Of a stretch of 64,000 nt of DNA, positions 28,769 to 36,737 are shown piece by piece. The position numbers and the translations under genes were made by a program. The notes below the pieces were generated by a model that made no database searches, was not told where the DNA came from, and saw only the letters and a program-made list of their open reading frames with translations. The stretch's first letter is position 1, and each line of letters starts with the position of its first letter. Origin of the DNA: Bacteroidota bacterium (GTDB taxonomy: Bacteria > Bacteroidota > Bacteroidia > B-17B0 > Aurantibacillaceae); the NCBI GenBank assembly GCA_030692515.1, contig JAUXZS010000028.1:310001-374000 (forward strand), given 5' to 3'.

Positions 28769-28803
28769 CAAAAAAAAAATAGGAAGCCTATTGGGGTTTC
28801 CTA
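28769..28803 (-). terminator. rho-independent terminator after recombinase pair 2
   Basis: On the minus strand, TAGGAAACC and GGCTTCCTA pair over 9 positions with one mismatch or wobble, followed by a run of ten T. It separates the recombinase operon from RHS tip C. Confidence 0.85.
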
Positions 28804-28876
28804 AAAATTACTATCAATTATCAACTGGAATTTAAGCCTTTTAATTCAGGCTGTAAGGGCTTTGTGGGGGTATGTT

Positions 28877-29755
28877 TTAGCCTAAAGGATGAAAGCGATT
28901 CATGAGCTTTCTTTGTTCATCAACGTTTACTTGTTTGTATTTTATGGTAGTTGAAATCCATTTCTGCCCGGATAAAAGTTGTACTTGTTCCAAGGGTAGT
29001 TTCTTTTCATTCAGCCAATTTGCAATTACACTTTGACGGATGGTTGCAGGAGTTAATTTTCTATCAGGAAATAATCCTTTGAAAGTTGAAACAAGATAGT
29101 GGATATCATCCACACTCATTCGGGTTCCTAATTTTCCTAAAACAAAAGCGTTGTTGTCATCATCCCGTAGCAGAGCTTTTCTGCCTTCATGAAGATAACG
29201 GTCGAAGAGCCGGTATTGTTTGTTGTTGATTTCAATATGACGTTGTGAAACTTTCGGAGATGCTTTAATGAAAATCAAACCGCTGTCCAGGTCGATGTGA
29301 CTTAAATTAAGATTATGAATTTCTCTTGAATGTAATCCCTGATAAATCAGTAATGAAGTTACAACCTGATTGCGTTGCTGAAGGTCAGCGTAACGTTCCT
29401 CTCTTTCCAACATCAACTCCAATTCCTTTGAGCTGAATAAATCCTGATGGATCACTTGTTTGTTTCTTTGATTGCGAACAAAGAAATTTCTGCAAGGATG
29501 GTCTTCACGTTTTCCTGTTTCAAGTAAGTAGTCATAATATTTTTTGATGCCATTCAGCAAATAAACTTTTGTGTTGCTATTGGAATAGTCATCCACCTTT
29601 TTATTCAGGTATTCCACAATGTCTTTGTATTTGTAATTTTCAGGGCTTGGATTATCCATCATGAAAATTTTATTTGCAAACACATAACTCTTTACGGTTT
29701 GCAGGGTGTGTCCGTAACGGTGAAGGTAATGTTCAAAGGTGATGTCATTTTTCAT
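28877..29755 (-). CDS. tyrosine-recombinase-like partner with degenerate active site (pair 2, second gene)
   Basis: This 292-residue paralogue of the 20731-21594 protein has the same losses: YQGLHSREI at the first Arg position, ATIRQSV in place of His-x-x-Arg, and LSGQKW where His is expected, with Tyr kept in IKYKQVN. Only 2 bp separate it from the intact recombinase, so the two are made together. Base composition is less AT-rich than in pair 1, which suggests separate arrival or long divergence. I infer a non-cleaving subunit that sets site choice or synapsis. Confidence 0.8.
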   Translation of the reverse strand: MKNDITFEHYLHRYGHTLQTVKSYVFANKIFMMDNPSPENYKYKDIVEYLNKKVDDYSNSNTKVYLLNGIKKYYDYLLETGKREDHPCRNFFVRNQRNKQVIHQDLFSSKELELMLEREERYADLQQRNQVVTSLLIYQGLHSREIHNLNLSHIDLDSGLIFIKASPKVSQRHIEINNKQYRLFDRYLHEGRKALLRDDDNNAFVLGKLGTRMSVDDIHYLVSTFKGLFPDRKLTPATIRQSVIANWLNEKKLPLEQVQLLSGQKWISTTIKYKQVNVDEQRKLMNRFHPLG

Positions 29756-29757
29756 AG

Positions 29758-30690
29758 CTATCGTATTTGGCTTAATATTTTTAGTTGTTGTTTTCTGCGT
29801 TTAGAATATAAATGTGCGGTATCAATTTCAGCATGTCCGAGCAATTGCTGAACAAACTCAATGCTTGCACCGTTATCCATCAAATGCGTTGCAATGCTGT
29901 GTCTCAAGCAATGAAGCGTGATTTCTTTTCTGATGAGTTCCGGATTTTGTGTGCGGTTAATAATTTCACGAAGCGCATTGTTGTGTTTGTCTCCCGCCAT
30001 TCGCTTGCCGATTTTATTTAAAAACAAAGAAGGAGTCTCTTCAAAATTCTTTGAAGTGAAATTTTTACTTCGTTCATAAATAATGTACTCCTTCAAATCT
30101 TTAATCACGTTGTCCGAAATAGGAACGGTTCGTGACTTGCCGTTTTTACCTTCTCTTACAATCAGCACTCCTTTATGTAAAAGCACATCTGTTGTATTCA
30201 GGTTTTGAATTTCACTTCTCCTTAGCCCGCAACCATAAGCAATCCCCAACAAAGCTCTTTCCGTTTTATTTTGACAAACGTTGTACATTTGTTTTATCTC
30301 CTCCACCGTGCATAAATTCCGTTCCTTATGTTTTCCGATTTGAAATTTAGGTAATCGTGCCGGGGAGCTATCCAGTTCTCCTGAATCAATCAAATGGTCA
30401 AAGAATAAACGCAAAGAATAAAGGTGATGCCTGATCATGGATTCGCTTAAGCCTCCATCCCTTCTTTGGTTCGGACGTTCCCGCAGGTATTCGTAATAAT
30501 CTACGATTTGCGGGGCTTTCACCTGCTGAATGGTACTAAAGCCCTTGTTCTCGGTAAAGAATAAAAATTCACGCACACAGCTTTGAATCATGCTTCCTTT
30601 TCCCTGACGGTAACCTCTTGCTTTCACGAACACATCAAAGTCCTTGTAAAGGGCTGTAAAGTGAGGGCTATTTATTGGCAGATGTTTCAT
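29758..30690 (-). CDS. tyrosine recombinase, catalytically complete (pair 2, first gene)
   Basis: This 310-residue Xer-like recombinase is clearly homologous over its whole length to the 19780-20709 protein. Catalytic residues are visible in YGCGLRRSE (Arg), REGKNGKSR (Lys), LHCLRHSIAT (His, Arg), LLGHAEID (His) and AHLYSKR (Tyr). It follows the ATPase gene at 30765-32651 by 74 bp on the same strand, so it may be the integrase of the element to its right. It could also act on the RHS cassettes to its left. The target site is not known. Confidence 0.88.
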   Translation of the reverse strand: MKHLPINSPHFTALYKDFDVFVKARGYRQGKGSMIQSCVREFLFFTENKGFSTIQQVKAPQIVDYYEYLRERPNQRRDGGLSESMIRHHLYSLRLFFDHLIDSGELDSSPARLPKFQIGKHKERNLCTVEEIKQMYNVCQNKTERALLGIAYGCGLRRSEIQNLNTTDVLLHKGVLIVREGKNGKSRTVPISDNVIKDLKEYIIYERSKNFTSKNFEETPSLFLNKIGKRMAGDKHNNALREIINRTQNPELIRKEITLHCLRHSIATHLMDNGASIEFVQQLLGHAEIDTAHLYSKRRKQQLKILSQIR

Positions 30691-30764
30691 TTTTTATTTT
30701 GTGTTTCTTTACGATGTATTTTTCCTATTAACTGCTTACTCCTGAATTATTGAACCACCACCGC

Positions 30765-32651
30765 TCATTCTCCCTGTGTGTGCGGGTTTTGGTGTTCCAA
30801 ATCTTCTGAACCGCCAAGAACCAATGGCTTTTTTAAGCCGTCCAGTTGCGCCAACTGATTCAGTAATCCTGTTTTAATTTTCTCCCGCATCTTTTCCATG
30901 TCGTCCCAAAAAACAATTTTGTATTTGAATCCCCTGTTGGCATAACCACCTGTTTTTTGAACGTACTCTAAAAGTTCCAAGTCTTCCATAAATCGGAAGC
31001 ATTGTGTTTTACTCACGTTCAGGGCAAGCCTCACATCTCTTTGTGTGAACTGAAATTCGGTTTGTTTTCCGGCTGCCTGTTTTTTAATAAACTCTTTCAT
31101 GCGGTCAAAGAAGTGGCGAAGTGAAGAATCCAAATCATCCACCTTAAGCATTATTGCATCAAATAAAATATCACAAGCCATTTTCAAATCTTCGGGTTCA
31201 GCAATCAGTCGTCCTTGTTCATCACGTTTTCGTTGGTATTGATGAAGGATGGTTATTTGTTTTACAAAGGCTTGGTAATGGCTATTTAATCTTCGGAGCA
31301 TCTTGGCTTCAATCGGCAGAATAATTTTATCTGCGTATTTATTTACCACCTCGCAGGGTTTTACACAACGCATGCAATTCTGCATGAACTCTTTTGCTTT
31401 CTGTTCCTCCCTGATATCAATCAACCCCGCCAGTCGTTTGTTTTGGTAATCAATAATGCGCATGGTTTGTTCATCGGTTTCATCTACTCCGATAATTACC
31501 GAACGACTCATGTTATCATAGTATACTTCGGCTTTTGTTGTTGCCAAGAGCGAAGCAAAATGGCTGTTCACATTTTTTACGCAGGAGACTATGTTTCCAG
31601 TTCTATCTTTATAGGTTGTTGAGGAACTTATGTTTCCCGCACTTTGTAATTCCCTGAAAGCGTATTGTGCTTCTTCATCTAAGCCATCATAATCTTGAAT
31701 CAGCATAAGTTTATCTACCAACTCATCCTTATTGTAATGGTAGAAGGATTTACTTGTTACCCTTGTCATGGAAAGCATATCTTCAGGTGGTAAGCATTGC
31801 CCGATAATATTAATCAGGTGAGATTTTCCGCTTCCTGAACTTCCCTGCACCAAAGCATGAAGCGGGTGCGACATTTTATAGGTGGATGCAATCACCAGTA
31901 AAAGTTTTCGGGTATTCTCTTCACCAACCACTCCCGCTTTTTCTATCATGCCATCAAATCGTTCAATCAAATTCGGTTGTGATAAAAATTCAATACATGC
32001 TTTTTGAGTTTCAGGAGAAATGTTAGCGTATTGCCTTTTACTTTGATAAGCAGGTTTCGCCAGTTCAAATTGTTTCTCTCGGTGCTTTTCCAAAAGGTCG
32101 GTCAGCAAAAATAAATCTGCTTCAATGGTTTCTGAATTTTCATAGAAAAGTTCTGCAAGTTGAAGGGCAAGATTTCTGACCGTTTCTCTTTCGTATAAAT
32201 CAATCTTGGTTCTTTCCTTTTTACCGTAAGCCAAATCCTCTATCATTAAGGTAATACGCATACTGCTTAAATCTTGCGTGAGCATTCCTAAAACATAATA
32301 GTCGTTAATGGAACTTCGCATTAGGATTTTATTATCATGTATAACAACAAGCTTGGTTTGTTTTTCCGATTCGGTAGTTTCGTCATTACTTTCAAAGTTG
32401 TCATGATAATGAACTTCGGATTCATCTTCCTGTATTTCAGTTTTTGCAATACTGATTATAGGCGTTACAACATTTGTTACAGCAACTTCTTCTACCTCCT
32501 CCAGTTCTTCTGCATTCTGAATGACCTGCATCACACCCGGTCTTCCATGTTGCATAAATACTGAATGGAGATTTTCATTTTCACTCAGCACCGCTTTTTT
32601 AATCGGTACGTGTTTAATGATGTCTCTTAACTCCTTAACTGAATTTCCCAT
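30765..32651 (-). CDS. AAA-type ATPase, likely replication helicase-loader/primase partner
   Basis: This 628-residue protein has an acidic N-terminal region, a P-loop ATPase domain with GSSGSGKSHL near residue 270 and LMLIQDYDGLDE as Walker B near 310, and a C-terminal winged-helix-like part (FTQRDVRLALNVSKTQCFRF). It overlaps in layout with ATPases found next to phage-type primases. Its ATG lies 1 bp after the Toprim gene, so the two are coupled. I infer a role in element replication. Packaging is an alternative, but no second hallmark supports it. Confidence 0.6.
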   Translation of the reverse strand: MGNSVKELRDIIKHVPIKKAVLSENENLHSVFMQHGRPGVMQVIQNAEELEEVEEVAVTNVVTPIISIAKTEIQEDESEVHYHDNFESNDETTESEKQTKLVVIHDNKILMRSSINDYYVLGMLTQDLSSMRITLMIEDLAYGKKERTKIDLYERETVRNLALQLAELFYENSETIEADLFLLTDLLEKHREKQFELAKPAYQSKRQYANISPETQKACIEFLSQPNLIERFDGMIEKAGVVGEENTRKLLLVIASTYKMSHPLHALVQGSSGSGKSHLINIIGQCLPPEDMLSMTRVTSKSFYHYNKDELVDKLMLIQDYDGLDEEAQYAFRELQSAGNISSSTTYKDRTGNIVSCVKNVNSHFASLLATTKAEVYYDNMSRSVIIGVDETDEQTMRIIDYQNKRLAGLIDIREEQKAKEFMQNCMRCVKPCEVVNKYADKIILPIEAKMLRRLNSHYQAFVKQITILHQYQRKRDEQGRLIAEPEDLKMACDILFDAIMLKVDDLDSSLRHFFDRMKEFIKKQAAGKQTEFQFTQRDVRLALNVSKTQCFRFMEDLELLEYVQKTGGYANRGFKYKIVFWDDMEKMREKIKTGLLNQLAQLDGLKKPLVLGGSEDLEHQNPHTQGE

Positions 32652-32652
32652 T

Positions 32653-33261
32653 TTACTTTTTTCTTTTGATTTGTATTACTTCGGTAATGTGCTTCAGGCT
32701 TTTTATTACTTCAACATGCTGTTCTAAAAAAACACCATCGTATAATGAAATCACCGCTTCTCTGTTATCTAAAACTTTTGATTCGAGTATCGTTGCAGCA
32801 TCCATAACAGTGTCCACCACAAACAACTTCTTTGTCTGCTCATGCGGATAACCCGGATACAAACCTTTCATGTTTAGAAAAGCAGTTTTATCATTTTTAA
32901 TTCCTGCCGAAAAGAAATTCACGATTTCATTTTTTTCATTTCGAAGCGGAAACATAATCGAGAAGTTTCCAAAAACTGTGTAAGGAACCGAATCGCAATT
33001 CGAACCAACGTTCGATGCTTTCATAAATCCAATTCGCTCCAACGCTTCTTTAAATTCTTTTTCTTTTCGATGGTGCAGTTGACCTGAATTGAAACTTGCC
33101 ATCGTGCTTTCAACAGTTAGTTTTTTATTTCGCAACCATTCTTTTGCCTTCTGACTTTTTCCGTACCTCAAACCGTTACTTGCATAGTTGTAAACCAACT
33201 CTAAAAGTTCTAGCTCGGTTTTGTTTTTCCAGTCAACTATTTTGTTTGCCTCGTTTCCCAT
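32653..33261 (-). CDS. Toprim-domain (DnaG-like) protein, primase fragment
   Basis: This 202-residue protein contains a DnaG-like segment (YTVFGNFSIMFPLRNEKNEI, then FFSAGIKND) followed by a Toprim-like core (LFVVDTVMDAATILES... AVISLYDG). The CHC2 zinc finger of full primases is missing and the protein is much shorter than DnaG. In place of the usual Glu at the start of Toprim there is VVDT, so catalysis may be altered. It is the first gene of the minus-strand operon with the ATPase and probably supports replication of the element. Confidence 0.6.
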   Translation of the reverse strand: MGNEANKIVDWKNKTELELLELVYNYASNGLRYGKSQKAKEWLRNKKLTVESTMASFNSGQLHHRKEKEFKEALERIGFMKASNVGSNCDSVPYTVFGNFSIMFPLRNEKNEIVNFFSAGIKNDKTAFLNMKGLYPGYPHEQTKKLFVVDTVMDAATILESKVLDNREAVISLYDGVFLEQHVEVIKSLKHITEVIQIKRKK

Positions 33262-33562
33262 TTTTTAATTTTTTGTTTTTCCTTTTGGCTAATTCCCCGT
33301 TGGGGTTTCACCGTTCAAGGACAAACATGCGTACACTCTTTTGCACACGCAAGGCTCTTGCCCAGTATTTACGGTACATTGCAGATTTTCCCTTATAGAC
33401 TTGGATGTTTCAAAAAGAAATGCCATACACATAAGGGCTTGCCTTATGTGTCGTCAATCGCTTTGATTGTCGCCACCACAGCGGGGTTTATAAAAAGTGT
33501 TGTTTTTCTCATCATCATCGGGTACGAAGGTAGATGAGCGGTTTGGGAGCGAAACCGAATTC
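33262..33562 (-). promoter_or_regulatory. structured leader and promoter of the replication/recombinase operon
   Basis: The gap 33262-33671 holds no gene. On the minus strand a -7-like TACCTTCG lies at 33532-33525, exactly 30 bp from the 10-bp-repeat array. The predicted transcript then has a leader of about 255 bases with two hairpins: ACACATAAG/CTTATGTGT (33427-33451) and CAATC/GATTG (33455-33469). The leader is long for a Bacteroidota gene and may be a control element or contain an origin. Confidence 0.5.
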
Positions 33563-33643
33563 AGACCCTATTGAAACTCATTGGTACTTTTTGGTGCTTA
33601 TTGAATTCTTTTTGAGGAAGCACCATCAACTTTTGGTACTTTT
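33563..33643 (-). promoter_or_regulatory. 10-bp-periodic repeat array, left (operator/activator site)
   Basis: Read on the minus strand, units of about ten bases follow each other in phase: ATAAGCACCA, AAAAGTACCA, ATGAGTTTCA, ATAGGGTCTG, with a further AAAAGTACCA upstream. The block 33563-33605 matches 48909-48951 in inverted orientation over 43 bp with 4 mismatches. A 10-bp period places every unit on the same face of the helix, as expected for cooperative protein binding. Confidence 0.7.
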
Positions 33644-33644
33644 G
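33611..33644 (+). promoter_or_regulatory. promoter of restriction nuclease gene
   Basis: TTTG at 33611-33614 and TACTTTTG at 33637-33644, 22 bp apart, fit the Bacteroidota -33/-7 pattern. The ATG follows at 33672. The promoter overlaps the outer end of the left repeat array, so the same regulator could affect it. Confidence 0.5.
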
Positions 33645-33671
33645 TTTTACACTGTTTAACACTAAAAAGTA

Positions 33672-35210
33672 ATGGAAACAAGACTACTGAAATGCAGAGA
33701 AATAAATCAGGCCTTTTTAAACAGATGGCCAATTGATTCAGTTAGAGCAATGACTCTCGAACAGTATGTTGATACAGGAAATCAGGATACTTTCTGTCAG
33801 TGGATTGAAACACAAACTATAAAACTTGGAAGCATAAAAGGACAATTCTCTAACAAGTTCGGTATTTATAAAAGAAGTAATCCTAACGAAAGACCAGAAA
33901 CACTTGCTTCAGATGAAGTTTATACTTGGATTCCAAGATACGGAGATGACAGAAATGCTGCATTCAGAAATGTGAAAAATGAAATTATACAAATTATAAA
34001 TTTTGCGGTAGCAGGCGATTTTTCTAGTATCGACAGCATCAGAACAAATCATATAATGAAATGGAAAATCGCCTTCTTATATTCAAGTGAAAGACTTGTT
34101 CCTGTTTTTAAAAATGATGTTCTGAAGGCAATTGCCGAGTATCAGGGAATGGATATTCACAAAAAAGAAACATCAGAACTTCAACATTTTATTTTGAGCA
34201 ACAAACCCGCTAATCAAAATATTTATCAGTACGCAGCGGAGTTATTTCGTCAGTTTGGTAAAGAAGAGGACGAGAACCCTTCTTACTACCTTATAGGCTC
34301 TAAATATGGTGAAAATGCTCATGAAGATATGTTTCCTCTTATGGATCAATTCAGTGTTGTTTGTACCGGGTTTTCATGGGGAACAGACCTATCGTATTTA
34401 TACAGAGAAAAAGATGCTGAGATAGTTCGAGAGTTAAAAGCACTTGGTGAAGAAAGTAAATCTGTCAATGCACTCAAACAGTTTCTCCAGTTAAAGCCCG
34501 GTGATATTATTGCTGTTAAATCAACTGGGAATCCTAAAGCCGGAAAACCCTTTCTTGAAATTATTGCATACGCAGTAGTAGTTGAAAGAGATGGCAAAAC
34601 ATACTGGCATGAAACAGAAAATTTCGGGCATTGCATAAATGTTGAATTCATAAAAACCGGATTAAACAAAACGTTTTCTGTCGGAGGATACAGTAGAACC
34701 GTTCACACAATAAGCGATGCAGAAACAATCGACCTTTTATTTAATGATTACAAAAGCGGTGAATCTTCCGGAGTGCGCAACAGAATAAAAACAAGAAGAC
34801 GGAACAGATCCGCTGCCACCTCAAGAAACACATCGGGTCAGAAAAGAAAAGGTTCCGACCCTTATGTAACAAGTGGAAAGCATAATTTAATACAGCAGTA
34901 TTTTAAAGAACATCTTGAAGAAATATACGGTAAGGACAATGTTCTGCTTGAAGAGAATAATGTTGACATAAAGGTGATACAGCCTGATTCAGTTACTTTT
35001 TATGAAGTGAAACCATTTGCATGGGCTGAAGACTGTATAAGAGCTGCTCTTGGGCAGCTTATGGCATATACACACTTTGATACTACAAACTCAAATAAGA
35101 AAATTAGAGTTGTTGGCCCATACCCGCCTGATAAAGATGAGTTGGGATTTATTCGTTTTCTGAAGGATACCCTTTCTCTTGATTTCGATTATGAACATTT
35201 CGATGTGTGA
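33672..35210 (+). CDS. restriction endonuclease, PUA/EVE-like domain plus PD-(D/E)XK-like nuclease
   Basis: In this 512-residue protein, residues about 270-330 contain LKPGDIIAVKSTGNP and FLEIIAYAVVVE, which look like the PUA/EVE-type fold used to read modified bases. A basic, Ser-rich linker (about 370-405) follows. The C-terminal domain has VDIKV (Asp near 431), TFYEVK (Glu 444, Lys 446) and CIRAALGQLMAY. This is the D-(x)n-E-x-K plus alpha-helix pattern of PD-(D/E)XK nucleases. It precedes a controller-type XRE gene and two C5 methyltransferases, so it is probably the restriction enzyme of that set, or a modification-dependent nuclease. Confidence 0.68.
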   Translation: METRLLKCREINQAFLNRWPIDSVRAMTLEQYVDTGNQDTFCQWIETQTIKLGSIKGQFSNKFGIYKRSNPNERPETLASDEVYTWIPRYGDDRNAAFRNVKNEIIQIINFAVAGDFSSIDSIRTNHIMKWKIAFLYSSERLVPVFKNDVLKAIAEYQGMDIHKKETSELQHFILSNKPANQNIYQYAAELFRQFGKEEDENPSYYLIGSKYGENAHEDMFPLMDQFSVVCTGFSWGTDLSYLYREKDAEIVRELKALGEESKSVNALKQFLQLKPGDIIAVKSTGNPKAGKPFLEIIAYAVVVERDGKTYWHETENFGHCINVEFIKTGLNKTFSVGGYSRTVHTISDAETIDLLFNDYKSGESSGVRNRIKTRRRNRSAATSRNTSGQKRKGSDPYVTSGKHNLIQQYFKEHLEEIYGKDNVLLEENNVDIKVIQPDSVTFYEVKPFAWAEDCIRAALGQLMAYTHFDTTNSNKKIRVVGPYPPDKDELGFIRFLKDTLSLDFDYEHFDV

Positions 35211-35325
35211 AATTTTACCTGTGTCAAAAAATTCCGTCTTTACAGCCGGGACTGTATGTGAGTACCATATATTGCCCTGAAACACCGATGCTTAGAGGGG
35301 GCTTTTATGTGTTAATAATTTTACA

Positions 35326-35333
35326 TATTTTTG
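35326..35333 (+). promoter_or_regulatory. -7 box for controller/methyltransferase operon
   Basis: TATTTTTG matches TAnnTTTG and lies 23 bp before the ATG at 35356, which leaves a very short leader of about 15 bases. A near-leaderless transcript is common for restriction-modification controller genes. No clear -33 element is visible. Confidence 0.4.
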
Positions 35334-35355
35334 GCCAAATAATGTCCTAATTTTC

Positions 35356-35670
35356 ATGACCCGTTTGGAGAAGGCTTCTTTTGGAGAATATATAAGGTTG
35401 TTGCGCAAGAATATGAGGCTCCCACTTCGGAAGGTAGCATCACAGCTGAATATTGATCAGTCGACACTTGGGAAGATTGAAAGAAATGACAGGAAACCGA
35501 CAAATGAATTGATTGAAAAGCTTGCAGTGATATTTGGGACAGATGTGAAAGAATTGAAAGTAAAATTTTTGAGCGACAGGATTTCATATGAACTGTTCGA
35601 TGAAGGTTTTGGAGATGAAGTATTAAGGCTTGCAGAACAAAAAATTAAAATGCTGAGAAGTAAAAGATGA
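35356..35670 (+). CDS. XRE-family controller protein of the R-M system
   Basis: This 104-residue protein has an N-terminal HTH of the XRE type (about 12-65; GEYIRLLRKNMRLPLRKVAS, then STLGKIERNDRKP) and a short helical tail. Its end overlaps the methyltransferase start by 4 bp (ATGA), so the two are translationally coupled. In type II systems such a C protein times methyltransferase and nuclease expression. The nuclease gene lies upstream in its own unit, so control may be in trans. Confidence 0.8.
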   Translation: MTRLEKASFGEYIRLLRKNMRLPLRKVASQLNIDQSTLGKIERNDRKPTNELIEKLAVIFGTDVKELKVKFLSDRISYELFDEGFGDEVLRLAEQKIKMLRSKR

Positions 35671-36734
35671 GAACTAAAGAATATAATGTAATTGATTTAT
35701 TTTCAGGGTGCGGTGGTTTTTCCTACGGTTTTGAGGAAGCAGGATTCAAAGTAGTACTTGGGGTGGATAATAATGATCCCGCACTTAATACTTTCAAAAA
35801 AAACCACAAGCATGCTTCTGTTCTGAATGCAGATCTTTCAACAATTAGTACTCTTAATGAAATTGTGAAACTCGTAAAGGGTAAAGAAATAGATGTCATT
35901 ATAGCCGGACCACCATGTCAGGGCTTTTCACTAACTGGTTCACGAAAAGAGGAGGATGAAAGAAATACACTTTTTTATTCTGTTTTCAACCTTGCAAAAA
36001 AAGTAAAACCAAAGGCAATTATAATAGAAAATGTTCCCGGCATTGCTACTCTTTATGGTGGCAAAGCCAAAGACGGTATTCTTAATAAATTTAAAGAACT
36101 CGGTTACACATTCAATTTTAAAGAGCTCTTTGCACCTGATTATGAAGTTCCACAAATAAGGAGAAGAATGTTTTTTGTCGGTCTGAAAAAGGAATTCGGA
36201 ACATTCGAATTCCCAAAGCCCGTATTAAAACCCGAAACATACAACACGTGTGAAATTGCTATTGCCGATTTGCCTTCATTGGAGGGTGAACTTGGAAAAG
36301 AAGAATCTGTTTATAAAAGTGCCGCCCGAACCCCCTATCAGAAAAAAATGCGCAACGGTAGTAAAGTTCTATATAACCATGTTTCCACGGTGCATACCCC
36401 TCATGTGATTAATGTTATTTCACAAGTTCCTGAAGGCGGAAATCACAAAGACCTTCCTCCTGGTGTTGGCGACAGCAGAAGATTCAATGAAGCATGGACA
36501 AGATATCACAGTAAGAAGCCTTCAAAAACAATTGATACGGGACACCGAAATCATTTTCACTATAAATACCACAGAGTTCCGACAGTACGTGAAAGCGCAA
36601 GATTGCAGTCATTTCCTGATGAGTTTATTTTTACAGGAACTAAAACACAACAGTATCGTCAGGTTGGAAATGCTGTGCCGCCTCTGCTCGGTTATCATAT
36701 AGCTAAAACATTATTAAAATTTTTAAATAAATAG
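35667..36734 (+). CDS. DNA cytosine-C5 methyltransferase 1
   Basis: This 355-residue enzyme has the full C5 motif set: I DLFSGCGGFSYGF (near 9), IV GPPCQGFS with catalytic Cys near residue 82, VI IIENVPG, VIII PQIRRRMFFVG, IX RESARLQSFPDEF and X QVGNAVPPL. It transfers a methyl group from S-adenosylmethionine to cytosine C5 in a specific site, protecting DNA from the cognate nuclease. The short target-recognition region (between VIII and IX, about 100 residues) suggests a single specificity. It lies 3 bp before the second methyltransferase. Confidence 0.93.
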   Translation: MRTKEYNVIDLFSGCGGFSYGFEEAGFKVVLGVDNNDPALNTFKKNHKHASVLNADLSTISTLNEIVKLVKGKEIDVIIAGPPCQGFSLTGSRKEEDERNTLFYSVFNLAKKVKPKAIIIENVPGIATLYGGKAKDGILNKFKELGYTFNFKELFAPDYEVPQIRRRMFFVGLKKEFGTFEFPKPVLKPETYNTCEIAIADLPSLEGELGKEESVYKSAARTPYQKKMRNGSKVLYNHVSTVHTPHVINVISQVPEGGNHKDLPPGVGDSRRFNEAWTRYHSKKPSKTIDTGHRNHFHYKYHRVPTVRESARLQSFPDEFIFTGTKTQQYRQVGNAVPPLLGYHIAKTLLKFLNK

Positions 36735-36737
36735 ACC

